Positions 12,976 to 24,700 of a stretch of DNA of 64,000 nucleotides are shown here, piece after piece. The notes beneath the pieces were generated by a model. That model did no database searches and was not told where the DNA came from. It saw nothing but the letters and a program-made list of their open reading frames with translations. Position 1 is the stretch's first letter; each line of letters starts with the position of its first letter. Source of the DNA: Telmatactis stephensoni (lineage: Eukaryota > Cnidaria > Anthozoa > Actiniaria > Isophelliidae); NCBI GenBank assembly GCA_029948255.1, contig JALIZF010001752.1, positions 211,501 through 275,500 on the forward strand. The letters are read 5' to 3'. Position numbers and translations under genes: made by a program.

Positions 12976-13333
12976 GTTTTTGTCACTTTTCGCCATTGTT
13001 GCTTATCATTGAAAAAAAACCTTAACCGACTTACGATCAAAGTTTTTTATAAAAAGGAATATATTCATTTGCACTAGTCATTTTTGGGATTTGAAGACCA
13101 GTTTCTTGAGAAACAAAAAGGGGAGGTCAATATATCAAATAAGAAATAACTTTCAGTTCTTCAACTACGGTTAAGCATTTGACTTTTGGAAAGAAATGTC
13201 TCATGAAAACAAGCGTTTGGTAACTTCGCGCATTTAGTTTTATGTTTACAGTTTCTCCATGGCCATGTGAGTCCGCGGTTTTCAAGTACTTTGGATTTTG
13301 GAGTTAACTAAATACTACAGAATATGTTCGTTT

Positions 13334-14284
13334 TTAGTCACCTGGTGACTGGCATTTCAGCATTTTCAGGTAGACTTGTCTCATGTCCTTGTTCATAATA
13401 CCGAAGATCAGTGAATTCACCAGGGAGTTCGAAAGAATAAGAAAATCGTGAATAGGGATATACGAAAAAAATATTTCATTTGAAACAGAACCAGACCTAA
13501 ACATTACAGCGAAAGAAACAAGTGGAATAACTCTGGTGAAGAGAAACCCTACAGCAAGATACGTGGCTATCTTGGCACTCTTTTTTTCTGCGCTTGTAAA
13601 CGTAGCATTTGGCTGGCTTTGCTGGGTGTCGCCTTGATTTTGGACTTGATTTCTTTCAGCTAATACTCTCCAGATCATCACAGCCAAGATGAAAGTAGCA
13701 ATGGAACTAGTGGCTATGACTATGAAAAGCACCAATTTGACTACGTCATGGAAGGTGTCACCAACTGTCGAGATTATTCCAATGAAACAGAGGATGATAG
13801 CAACGCGGAATAGTCGTGCTTTTGTAACGTGGGTACGGTGCCAAAATGGAAACTTCACACAAATAAAGCGTTCACAGTTTATTGCAGTGACATAAAGAAT
13901 AGAGACAGTGGATAACATAAAATTGCTGAAGAAACTTGCTAAGTCCAGTTTGCAGTTGCGCGAAACCCTCATTTGAAAAAGGATTTCTCTGGACAGGGCA
14001 AGTGGACCAGTGACTGAACCACTGACAGCATCGGTCAACATCAATGCCATTAGAAGAACGCTACCTTTGGTTCTCAGTGATGGCTTCTTGTACAACGCTA
14101 GAAGAAAGAAACTGTTGAAAAGGACAATCAAAGGACACGTTAGTCCTGTAGCTATGAGAGCAGACAGCAATGTCTTAAAAGACGAAGGAGTTGCAGAGCT
14201 TGGATCTCTACTTGGTGGACCGTCAAATAAACATTTGCCTGAAGAGTTTGTAGAGTTGCTGCTGCTGCTGTTGTTGGAGAGCAT
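13334..14284 (-). CDS. Class A (rhodopsin-like) GPCR, intact single exon
   Basis: A 316-residue uninterrupted frame. Residues 1-35 are Asn/Ser-rich with several N-glycosylation sequons. Seven hydrophobic segments follow, at about 38-64, 72-95, 113-137, 152-170, 178-203, 232-255 and 266-290. Class A landmarks are N in TM1 (LFNSFFLL), LMLTDAV in TM2, CERF in place of DRY after TM3, KKSAKIATYLAVGF entering TM6, and NSLVNSLIFG in place of NPxxY, then a short helix-8 region. Oddities: the extracellular loop between TM4 and TM5 is very short with no cysteine, so the usual disulphide partner is missing, and the TM6 CWxP motif is absent. Signalling at the plasma membrane through G proteins is the family role; the ligand is unknown. 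It resembles lineage-expanded cnidarian orphan receptors. The pseudogene at 10481-11376 is its tandem paralogue. Confidence 0.88.
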   Translation of the reverse strand: MLSNNSSSSNSTNSSGKCLFDGPPSRDPSSATPSSFKTLLSALIATGLTCPLIVLFNSFFLLALYKKPSLRTKGSVLLMALMLTDAVSGSVTGPLALSREILFQMRVSRNCKLDLASFFSNFMLSTVSILYVTAINCERFICVKFPFWHRTHVTKARLFRVAIILCFIGIISTVGDTFHDVVKLVLFIVIATSSIATFILAVMIWRVLAERNQVQNQGDTQQSQPNATFTSAEKKSAKIATYLAVGFLFTRVIPLVSFAVMFRSGSVSNEIFFSYIPIHDFLILSNSLVNSLIFGIMNKDMRQVYLKMLKCQSPGD

Positions 14285-15066
14285 GGCTTACTAGTTTCCT
14301 GCTGTATTCCGCTTCGATTTCGAAAAGGACTGATGAAGGCTTGACTTAATTTTGCGGTATTTATCAGCCAGATCAAACCATCATCACAAAAGATGCTAGC
14401 AAAAGGAAATAAAAGCCCTCTAAGAGGACATGGTTACTGGCCCTCTAAGAGGACCAGGTTACTGGTCAAATGATAAATAAACAAGCAAAGCAATTAAACT
14501 AAGCAAAGAAACCAACAAAAATACCGGGCTGAAGTTAGCAGCCTGTTCAGCAGCCTGTTCAAAAATTAAAACAACCGGTTATATTGCTATGTAAACAGCC
14601 TTATATTACTTCTGGTATGCTAAAGAACGTGATTCCAACATATCCTATAAAAATCAGTAATTTATTAAGCAATTCGGGATACACGAATCATCAGTACATT
14701 TTTGGTCTGTCTGTCACACACTTGGTCTAATTTGACTTCAACTTAGGTGGGACACTTTAGCATAATCCCTATAAAAACAATATATGCAAATCTCATGCTT
14801 ACAACATTATGATGATAATAATTAATTATTAACTTTTTAATTGGGATATTATAAAACACAAAAAATTGTATTAAAAATGCAGGACTCATGCCAAAAACTT
14901 GATTCATAATAATGTCAAAACTCAGAATAATCTTTTCGAAGAGGACTAGAAAATACAATCAAGCGAATGTTCGAATTTATCTGATCGATATGAACAAACT
15001 TTATATCTACATGTGTTGAAGGTTTATAATACAATTTTCAGATGAAAAATAGAAAAGATAACACTG
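14285..15066. other. Receptor upstream region, no gene seen
   Basis: This is AT-rich DNA 5' of the intact receptor. It includes a short direct repeat of GGCCCTCTAAGAGGACMNGGTTACTGG (14415-14465), about 140 bases before the start codon. I could not identify a core promoter. Confidence 0.4.
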
Positions 15067-15067
15067 G

Positions 15068-15921
15068 GCCATCCTTATAAAGTGACAAACGAGCTTTGTA
15101 GATGGGATAACCACTCCTTTTATAGTGACAATCGGGCTTTGTAGATGGGATAACCACTCCTTTTATAGTGACAATCGGGCTTTGTAGATGGGATAACCAC
15201 ACCTTTTATAGTGACAATCGAGCTTTGTAGATGGGATAACTACTCCTTTTATAGTGACAATCGAGCTTTGTAGATGGGATAACCACTCCTTTTATAGTGA
15301 CAATCGGGCTTTGTAGATGGGATAACCACACCTTTTATAGTGACAATCGAGCTTTGTAGATGGGATAACTACTCATTTTATAGTGACAATCGGGCTTTGT
15401 AGATGGGATAACTACTCCTTTTATAGTGACAATCGGGCTTTGTAGATGGGATAACCACTCCTTTTATAGTGACAATCGGGCTTTGTAGATGGGATAACCA
15501 CTCCTTTTATAGTGACAATCGGGCTTTGTAGATGGGATAACCACTCCTTTTATAGTGACAATCGGGCTTTGTAGATGGGATAACCACTCATTTTATAGTG
15601 ACAATCGGGCTTTGTAGATGGGATAACCACTCCTTTTATAGTGACAATCGGGCTTTGTAGATGGGATAACCACTCCTTTTATAGTGACAATCGGGCTTTG
15701 TAGATGGGATAACTACTCCTTTTATAGTGACAATCGGGCTTTGTAGATGGGATAACTACTCCTTTTATGGTGCCAATCGGGCTTTGTAGATGGGATAACA
15801 ACACCTTTTATGGTGACAATCGGGCTTTGTAGATGGGATAACTACTCCTTTTATAGTGACAATCGGGCTTTGTAGATGGGATAACTACTCATTTTATAGT
15901 GACAATCGGGCTTTGTAGATG
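15068..15921. repeat. 43-bp satellite, about 20 units
   Basis: Units of GGGCTTTGTAGATGGGATAA plus ACCACTCCTTTTATAGTGACAATC repeat every 43 bases with few substitutions (C/A in CTCC/CTCA, GGG/GAG). The first unit (CATCCTTATAAAGTGACAAA) and the last are the most divergent. The last unit passes into the tail of the adjoining SINE. Confidence 0.95.
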
Positions 15922-16158
15922 GAAGAGCAGCCTCTTTAAATGTGACAATTTGCATACATCACTCAACTCACATGTTGATTTTTGCTGAGGGAGGAAAAAC
16001 CGGAGAACCCGGGGAAAAAACCCTCGTGGCATGGTAGAGAACAACACATCAAACAAACTCAGTTCACATATGATCCAGGCGCTCGAGCTGGGAATCGAAC
16101 CCGGACCACAGTGGTGAAAGGCCAGTGCTCTAACCGCTCGGCCACCCATGCCACCCAT
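15922..16158 (-). mobile_element. tRNA-derived SINE
   Basis: On the minus strand the head reads GGCATGGGTGGCCGAGCGG, with an A-box-like TGGCCGAGCGG and, 40 bases on, the B box GGTTCGATTCC. It continues into a non-tRNA body with CCCGGGTTCTCCGGTTTTTC. The tRNA part lacks paired acceptor ends and a proper variable arm, so it is a SINE promoter head and not a functional tRNA gene. The 3' tail (GATGGAAGAGCAGCCTCTTT on the plus strand) is homologous to the neighbouring 43-bp satellite. A truncated relative lies at 53037-53115. Confidence 0.82.
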
Positions 16159-16284
16159 AGAGGTGAAACGTGCGCTCGGCATTAATCGTTCACAGTCTCT
16201 ATTAAATGAAATATTGTTCAATTTAGCTGAAAACCAAACAAACAGAGTCACCTGCACCTGGATCTGGATTCGTGAATAAGTTGA

Positions 16285-17692
16285 AAGTTTTTCTTTGATT
16301 TAGCACTTAAGAATTCCATATATATGTATAGAAAGGAGTTGGGACGCAGGTTGATGGTACAATTAAAGTATAATAAAAGGTTAAACGATAAGAACAATTT
16401 AGCGCCTAAATATTCTGAATCTAAAAGCTTTTTGGTTGAAGTGAGTGGCGTAGTGCGTGGTTCGGAATTGAAGAACTGTTTGAAAACTGATCATTGATAA
16501 TGCGTAAGTGCATCGAAAAAGAAAGTGAGCAAACACGTGTGAGGTCTGCGAAATGCAGTGTGAAAGTTGCTGAAGAAAACGAAGAGAAATAATACGACTT
16601 GATATTGATCAATTTGAGCTGCTATCATTTTCAAGGTTCCTACATATACTAACCTTACGGAAATTCAAATTTATCCTGCCAATGAATTTTGAACTTTGCC
16701 AAGAATTTGAAAGTTTACTTCAACGTTGTATTGTATGTGCGCGCCTCTTGCTACGAAAACATGTTAGATGTAAACTTCGTGTTGCTTTTATTGCAGGAGG
16801 CAAGGGGGCCATGCACGTATATACATTCAGCATTCGCACAGGAGGCAAAACTCGTGTTTATTGTATATATATATATAAGGGATATCTAGAATTTATTCTG
16901 AGAGAAAGATTGATAGCCAACCAAGAATGCCTACAAAAAAGCTGCAACAATTCTCCGAAAAACTTTGTGCGAAAAAAAGGTTTGTTGACAAATTTCGAGT
17001 GAATTTTGAATAAAACATTCACTGTAGCGACGTTTTGCTTTTTGTTCTTGGACAATTGGTTTATAACAAAACACTTATTGACTGGAACCTCGGGAAAGCA
17101 GTATGTTTTGTGGTCCCTCGACCCCAATCAGTTTCTCTCCACTTCGCCTTAGACCGGCGACACGACACCCTGGGAACAAATTTCATTCCTCAGTGCAAAA
17201 ATGATATAAAAACTAACAGGTTTTTAGTTCCGTGTATGAATAAACGTTAACACTTTGGGATGCATGTTGTACATCCTCTAGAGTCCCTATTGTTTACAAA
17301 AATTGGCTAAAAAGCATTCATCGACCAATCAACCAGAATTTAAGAGATTTTTTTCAAGTTCGAGCAGTGAACGACAAAAACTCCTGAGTTGAAGAATAAC
17401 TGTTGTACAAAACTAAAATCATTTCTGTCAGAAAGTTAAGTAGTTTTGGCCGATGAAAGGTGAATCAAAGCGTTAATCCAAAGCGAAAATTTGGATCGAA
17501 AATGGCCTTCATTTGCTGTATGTTTCCTTTATATTCAGCTTGAAAAAGCCTTATCCCAACACAACTCTAAGAAAAAGTCTCTGTACAATTCAAAAATCCA
17601 TTAACAGGTATTTTATCTTGGTTTTTAACCGGTAGAAAAAGGATTTGAGTGTTAATCCAGAACGAAAATTTGGATTAATACTCGCACGAATG
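16285..17692. repeat. Duplicated receptor-block flank, copy 3
   Basis: 16285-17030 parallels 12000-12660 and 17395-17692 parallels 12668-12975 and 9950-10262. Overlapping open frames of 60-106 codons here have no recognisable motif and are not shared intact with the other copies. Beyond 17692, where a third receptor would be expected, none is found. Confidence 0.75.
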
Positions 17693-18925
17693 TCTTTGGA
17701 GCTTTTCACGCCATTATTGCTCGTTGTTTAAAAAAATCTCCTCTTAAGTTAATTTATTTTTTCACTCCATCCCGTCAATCTATATAAACCCATTTCAAGT
17801 CATCACGTCCATGTGAGAACGATCGAGTAGACCGTTGTGCTTACTTTGTCCGTTTTGTTTTGCATTTTATAGAATAGAGATCTAAGAATGTTTTTATGCC
17901 GAGTTCGACTACATCTGTGAGTGTAAAAGTGTGATTTTTGAAAAAGTATTGTCTGTGTGTTCTGACAATGTCTCTGAATGCGCTCTCCGAATGATTACTT
18001 TACCAAACGGATCTTTTGCGTGCTTGACTAAAACTTATTAGATATCAAATAATACATTGCATTCCACTTGGCTCCACTTGTTTTAAAGATACCTGCCACA
18101 TGCGTACGTTTTAATTTTGTTTTATCTGGTCTCTTAGCATTTCCAGGTTTTCCCATAGTGACGGAAGGCTTCGACTAATACGAGTATTCCGACCTCTTGA
18201 AAAAGTGCAAAAGTGAAGCCGCAGTTGTATATTCTTTAATTTGAACATAAAAACATTACAATGATACCTGATGACAATTCCATGCAGTCGAAAATTTCCG
18301 CGGCTGGCTCAAAACAACAACGTAGCCATTTGAGTTTCATTTCGTTTGCAATGCGCGTGCGCGGATGTTTCTGCAAAACTGCTGGCTAGAAATATCGCAG
18401 GAATTAGAGCAGCGGTTCAAACAGCCGTGACCCAATCAGTGATGACTCAACAGCAGTGTTGTTCAGATATTTATTTTTTACAAAAGCTTTAGATGTCTTA
18501 TTTGCTATAAAATTAGGTCAGATCTGATAGGAAAGCAATTAATAAAGTAAGATAAGAAACGGGGGAAAAATAAGGTAAAATATCGAGATTTGTCTACTTT
18601 TTGGGGAGTTCACTGTGAAATATCGTTGGATAACAGTACTTGTTGCATTACAACAAATTTCAAACAACGGCCACAAACCGAATCACAGCTGATACTAGCT
18701 AGATTACAGTCAAAACGGCTTACTCCCAAACATCGAAGGTTCGATTCATTTTTTGCAAATTTGACGTTAAGGTTTGTTTTGAAATTGAAATGGTCTACTG
18801 AATCTTCGATGTTTCGGGAGAGGAGGGGAGGGGGGGGGGGGGAAGGTAACCTTGGGCCGTTTTGGCTGTTAAAATTGTAACAACTGAAGCTAGGGTGGTC
18901 CATTCTATTTAACCCGTGAAAAAAA

Positions 18926-18957
<32 letters not shown>

Positions 18958-18976
18958 ACCCCTAGAAAACTAAGGA

Positions 18977-19072
18977 TCCGTCCACACTAGTTCGGCTCAA
19001 ATTGAAAACGCATCTGTTTTCTCCGTTTTTGCACCTCAGACAAAAGAAAAACGCCTTTAGTGTGGACAGGCC
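18977..19072. mobile_element. Short MITE with TCCACACTA ends
   Basis: CCGTCCACACTA at the left and TAGTGTGGACAGG at the right form inverted ends around about 70 bases of non-coding DNA. Confidence 0.6.
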
Positions 19073-19546
19073 TGAACATACAAGATGAGTATTTTTCATT
19101 TATCTGAAAAAGTGTGGCTGTAGTCTAATAGCTAAATAGTAAACTCTAAACCTTTTTTTTTCTTTACTACCTTTGGCTACGTGAGGCCAAAAATAGAGTA
19201 ACCAGTACTCACTAAATGGTCATTTGTTTTTCATGGGTTAAATAAAATCCTTCTACTGAATGTATATTGTACTAAGAATTGGTAGTCATATAGTGGAATC
19301 CCGATTTCTTAAACCTCCAAGGGAAACGAAGAATTGGTTTGAGAAATCGGGGTAAAACTACAGGGGGGAAAAATCGGGATTTTACTGTATCCGTTCTTTA
19401 CAAAGAAGAAGAAAAAAAAAAAAACATATATAGACCTATTTCAAAACAATTTCCTGATTTTAGAACTTTTCTGTCATGACTATGCCTATGTCTAGTCATA
19501 CACGTATGCAGCCGCAGTGCCGTCACGCAACGCTTACTGGGGAGTA

Positions 19547-19686
19547 GAGCAGATTTCGTATGAGTGTGAAACGGACGGCGCCGTGCCGTGACCGTGTCAG
19601 TGCCGTCTATAAAAACATTCGATATTCCTGCAGGAACTGTGCCGTGACTGTGTGGTGCCATTTTCACAGCCATACGAAATCTACTC
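19547..19686. mobile_element. TA-flanked palindromic MITE (family G), copy 1
   Basis: It begins GAGCAGATTTCGTATG and ends with CATACGAAATCTACTC, with TA on both sides. The interior is a GC-rich imperfect palindrome of GTGCCGTGACCGTG-type repeats around a central CTATAAAAACATTCGA. Six other copies or fragments are in this window. Confidence 0.9.
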
Positions 19687-19869
19687 TAAGCGTTACGTGA
19701 CGACACAAACCGCGGCTGCTTAGAAAACCAGACTATGCCCGTCTCTCTCCACCTACATAAAGTTCTACTCGTCCGTGACAAATTCTTTCCTCAATATGTT
19801 TACTGGTTTAGAAACTGCAATGCTGCTTTTTAAGAGGATTTGCCAAAGGAAGAAATTTGGCCAAATTGT

Positions 19870-20043
19870 TTTCTTTATTGACCGAATCGAAATATGGCGG
19901 CAAATTTGACTATTGTTCTGGACTGACTAGCCTCGTGTTCACGTGGAAACACAAAAGCGTTTTCACATGAATGAGAGGCTAGTCAGTATAAAATAGTTAT
20001 TCAAAGTTGCCGCCATATTTCCATTCGGTAAATAAGGAAAGAA
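19870..20043. mobile_element. Palindromic MITE, ATATGGCGGCAA type
   Basis: The left arm (TATTGACCGAATCGAAATAT onward, with GGACTGACTAGCCTC) is mirrored by the right arm (GAGGCTAGTCAG, then GCCGCCATATTTCCATTCGG) with about 60-base imperfect arms. It is non-coding. Confidence 0.8.
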
Positions 20044-20969
20044 AAGCTGACGCAAATGTGTCATAAGCAAAAAAAAAAAAAAAAAAGGTGTGTATTAGAT
20101 GCTGTTTGTTTTTTCCAAACTTTACAAAGTAATAATAAGGTACGGCGCAATGTATACATATGCTAAAAAAACTTCAGCAAAACAATGCTCACTTATACAC
20201 TTTTCGGCGTCTGAATATCTACGTATTAAGTCTAAATGTCCTCGTCAAAATAATTACCATTACAAACAGTGCTATTTACATGTGTTTTTTCAATATTCTT
20301 CATTATCCCAACATTGCATTATTTGGCTTATTCAACTTCCTGATAAGATACAGCAGGATTTCAGTCGGGGGCGGCGGGCCCGGGTGGTTGGGTGTTTGGA
20401 TGGATAATTTGGTTTAGTTTGGGGGGAGGGGGGTTGGTAAGGGCGTAGGTGGTTTGCGCAGCTAGCCACCACCCTATTTTGCAGCAAAATTAATAATCAT
20501 TTTTGGAGACGTGTCCCTCGAGACACCCCCGATTCAGAATGTCTGGATCCGCCACTGGATCTTTCAAATAACCATATAAAATACAGCTTAAATATGTCAC
20601 GGTAACAATGCTATACTCTGTCTTGCAGACCTGATTCTTGGCATGGTTCATCTTTCTTTTCATATCTTCCAAATTTTAAGCATATACCGTATTCTTTCAA
20701 ATACTTTGGTGATGTTTCAAGATAAAGTACACCCCAGATATGTCCTGGAATCTGTAGTACTGTAGCTCTCTCTGTTACATCTTGACTCTGTTACATCTTG
20801 ATATAGAGCATATCTTTCCGTCTTTCTTTCTTTTTGTCATTTTTTACGCCACAACTTGATTATCACATGAACAATCTTGAAAAAACCTTGGCAGCCTTCC
20901 ATATTGCATTTTGTGATCTTGCACTAGAATGAGATCAATACGTCAACAAGCACCAAATGGTAAGATATC

Positions 20970-21480
20970 AGTCAATGGTAAATGGTTGATATGTAATTGC
21001 TGTGTTTGATAATTTGTTGGTATGTGGTTGGTAAGTAGTTGGTAAATTATTGGTATGTGATTGATAAGTGGTTAGTATGTGATTAACAAGTGGTTGGTAA
21101 GTGGTTGATTAGTGGTTGGTAAGTAAAGATATTTTTATGCAATTGATAAGTGGTTGGTAAGCAGTTGGTAAGTAGTTAGTATGTGATTAACAAGTGGTTG
21201 GTAAGTGGTTGATTAGTGGTTGGTAAGTAAAGATATTTCTATGCAATTGATAAGTGGTTGGTAAGCAGTTGGTAAGTAGTTAGTATGTGATTAACAAGTG
21301 GTTGGTAAGTGGTCGATTAGTGGTTGGTAAGTAATAATATTTGTATGTGATTGATAAGTGGTTGGTAAGTGGTTGGTAAGTAGTTAGTATGTGATTGATA
21401 GGTGGTTGATAACTGGTTGGCAAGTAGCAAGTGGTTGGTAAAGATTGATAAATAGTTAATAACTGGTTAGAATGTGATGA
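20970..21480. repeat. Tandem repeat of AGTGGTTGGTA
   Basis: An 11-12-base motif (AGTGGTTGGTA and variants) is organised into a 104-base higher-order unit that begins near TATGCAATTGATAAGTGG and is seen about three times (e.g. 21131 and 21235). Confidence 0.9.
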
Positions 21481-21536
21481 TCAAGTGGTCGGTATGATGA
21501 CCTTAGCATATCAGTAAGTATTCAGTAAGGTAACTA

Positions 21537-21681
21537 GAGCAGATTTCGTATGGCTGTGAAAACGGCACCGCACGGTCACGGCACGGTTACGGTAGGAATT
21601 TCGAATGTTTTTATAGACATTACGGCACTGACACGATCACGGCACGGCGCTGACCATTTCACACTCATACGAAATCTGCTC
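21537..21681. mobile_element. Palindromic MITE family G, copy 2
   Basis: This is a full-length 145-bp copy with ends GAGCAGATTTCGTATG and CATACGAAATCTGCTC between TA dinucleotides. It lies about 100 bases below the last identified TNPO3 exon, inverted relative to copy 1. Confidence 0.92.
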
Positions 21682-21787
21682 TATAAGGTGACAGTAAGAT
21701 ACACTGAATGTGCAAAGAGAAATCAAATTATTGATGACTAATAAGACAACTACTGTTACTATCATTAAACATTTCAAAATTTTCTAC

Positions 21788-24700
21788 CTTGACAGTGCTT
21801 GGTGGAAATGCTGTAATTGCTCAGGCGTAGCAACAACATGACCTGGTGCTGCATGTGTTGGCAAGGTGTTCAGAGCTTGGCCAACCCAATCAAGAGTTTC
21901 CTGGAAAAAAAAAGAAAATAAATGATGAGTAGTTGTGTTAATTAAATGCAACTAAGTGCACTTACGGCTTTCCTATTTCAAACCTCAATTCAAGGTTTTT
22001 CTTTATAAAAACAGCTATGTGACCTTTATAATATATATTTACAAGTTTTCTTAAAATGATCCATGGGAAGTCATCGGATTAACACCATTTTGGACTGATT
22101 TGGGGGATAACGAACTAACCTAAACCAACTCCTACTCTGTTATTTATATCATGTAATAAGTTTGTTCTCTCACCTGTCTACAGAAACATAATAGTTCCCA
22201 TATGACATCAGCTACTTCAGGAACCATGTAAGTGGGTAGTCCCCCTGCACAAGCTTCAATTAAACCTGAAATTTAACAGAAAAAAGTTACTAACAATCAT
22301 ATCAGATTTACTACCAAAACTCCATGCAAAAACACTGAAAATGTGTTTGCTGATCAAGAGCCAACAATACCAGGGGCAGATTCAGGATTGTGGGTGCAAT
22401 GTTATAGAAGTTTTAGAAGAAACCAGAGGATACTTTGGAAAAGTGTCGAGAAGAAAAGGGCCCAAAGTCATCTCGAGAGGGGTGCACACCCCCTGCCCCT
22501 CAGCTAAATCCGCCCCTGCCAAATTGAATGAAGCAAGACAGATGCTATGGTGGTTGATGATGATGATTAAGTGTGGTGGTGGTGGTTGTGGTCATGACTG
22601 TACATTCAGATGATGATGGTGACTATGGTGATGCTGATGCTGATGATAAATACAGTATGAAACACCCTTCACTAATGGTTGTCCATCATGATGATAATGA
22701 TGATGGTGATGATGACAGTAAAATGATGACAATGATGATGCTGATACACACAGTATGAAACATACCCTTCACTAATGGTTGTCCATGATGGTGGTGATGA
22801 TGATGATGACAGTAAAATGATGACAATGATGATGCTGATACATACAGTATGAAACATACGCTTCACTAATGGATGTCCAAGATGGTGATTTTGGTGATGG
22901 CGATGATGACAGTAAAATGATGACAATGATGATGCTGATACATACAGTATGAAACATTCCCTTCACTAATGGATGTCCAAGATGGTGATTTTGGTGATGG
23001 CGATGATGACAGTAAAATGATGACAATGATGATGCTGATACATACAGTATGAAACATACACATACTAATGGTTGTCCATGATGGTTGTGATGATGATGAT
23101 GACAGTAAAATGATGACAATGATGATGCCAATACATACAGTATGAAACATACGCTTCACTAATGGATGTCCAAGATGGTGATTTTGGTGGTGGCGATGAT
23201 GACAGTAAAATGATGACAATGATGATGCTGATACATACAGTATGAAACATACCCTTCACTAATGGTTGTCCATGAGTAGATATAACTTGATGAACACGAG
23301 TAATCCATTCCTGATAATGATTCTTGTCCTAAAACAGACGGCACCAACATAGATTAGAATATCATTTATCTTTATTGTTGATTAGAACCAACTCATGGTC
23401 CTTAGATAACAAAAGACAACAATTTATCCTGCTTACATCTTTTTCAGGGGCATGAACAAGTTCCTTTAAGAATTTCATCACAGAAGCATTAGCTTCTCTA
23501 TGCTGTAATGTCGAAGCTGCTATTGCACATTGAATTGCAGGGCCAGCAATGTCACACTGAAGGAATAGCAATGGAAACTTTTGGAGACATCTAGAGGGAA
23601 ATAGACATCCAAGGAATGTGTTAAATACACAATACTATCACTATCTTAGGCATACCATTAGCCTTCTCGGAACTGAACCATAATTGAAGATCCTTATGCT
23701 TAATATGCTACACACAAAGGAAGAAGAATGGGGCTACTTGCATAAAGCTCCTGAAACATTTTTTAATAACTTCAAGCTTTATGCAGAAAGTTTTATTTTG
23801 GCAAGTTAAGCAAAAGCTTGCAGGTTCTTCTACACTGGGATTCATTCAAGGATGCAGTTTTAAGAGTCTCAAAGTGATTCATTTTCATTGTTTCAGCCCA
23901 GTGGACTCAAGGGCCTTTTAAATTGTGGAAACAGTAAATCAATCAATGGTGCAAATTCCAAATTGCTCATTTACCAATCAGCTTTACAAGAATACAAGAA
24001 AAGTTGCTAGGTAAAAACCTGAGTTAACAACGAGTTAACAATGTATCTTGCTCGAGATTATTAGCTTAATTCTTTAGCTACTCTAAAGTTTGAGTTGAAA
24101 TAAAGTTTATGTATGTATGTATGTTCCACCAAAACAAGTGCAAACTGTTTCAATCAGCAGTGGACAAATCGTGCAACTCTGTGTTGTGTGCAATGATGCC
24201 AAAAACAGTTGCAAGAACAGTTGAAAGAACAGTTGCATTATTGTGTCTTAAGGTAATGGGCTCGCGCAAATTTTACCGATAGATTTTCCTGAAATTTTGC
24301 ATATAGATAGTTTTTGAGATGGGCAAAACATAACAATAACAAAAATAGGGGGTTACCGATATAGAATTGGCGCTATGTTAGCTTGAACACAACACTCTCT
24401 GTGAGTTTAGAACAAAAACAACGCTTCTCAAAGTATTACGTCTAGTTTAATTCTGGTGGATGTAATATGAAAAAGAGAAGTTTTTAGGGGTACTGGAGTA
24501 AATACACTTTCTTAAAGAACAGTTTATTGTCACAAAGTTTAGAAAAAATGCTACGTTTTGACTTCTCCAACTTGAAAAACAGTCGAAATTACGTGCGAAT
24601 GTCACGTCTTTTTTAGGTGATTTTTCACGATTTTCTCCAAAACAAACCGATAGATTTTTTATTTTTTTCGATATGTACTAGTTTTAGCTAAAAGACATCG

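Larger units (their letters stand above)
17693..21536. other. Repeat-rich intergenic stretch
   Basis: I see no gene here. It holds poly-G near 18830, poly-A at 18918-18958, three MITE-like elements listed separately and a tandem repeat at 20970-21480. The missing last exon of the TNPO3 gene (about 20 codons) would be expected below 21788 but I could not find it here. Confidence 0.5.

Noticed and set aside
15068..15921. CRISPR-like array
   Set aside because: Units are contiguous 43-bp tandem repeats without unique spacers, in eukaryotic DNA next to a SINE; it is a satellite.
16086..16158. Possible tRNA gene on the minus strand
   Set aside because: A and B boxes are present, but the acceptor arms do not pair and the sequence continues into a SINE body, so it is a SINE head.
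16682..17250. Open frames of 66-106 codons on both strands between the receptor flanks
   Set aside because: They overlap one another, lack motifs, and are not kept open in the homologous 12.3-12.7 kb copy.
22672..23350. Several His/Ile/Ser-rich minus-strand frames of 60-119 codons
   Set aside because: They arise from the GATGAT-rich minisatellite in a TNPO3 intron; only the 23253-23328 segment is a real exon.
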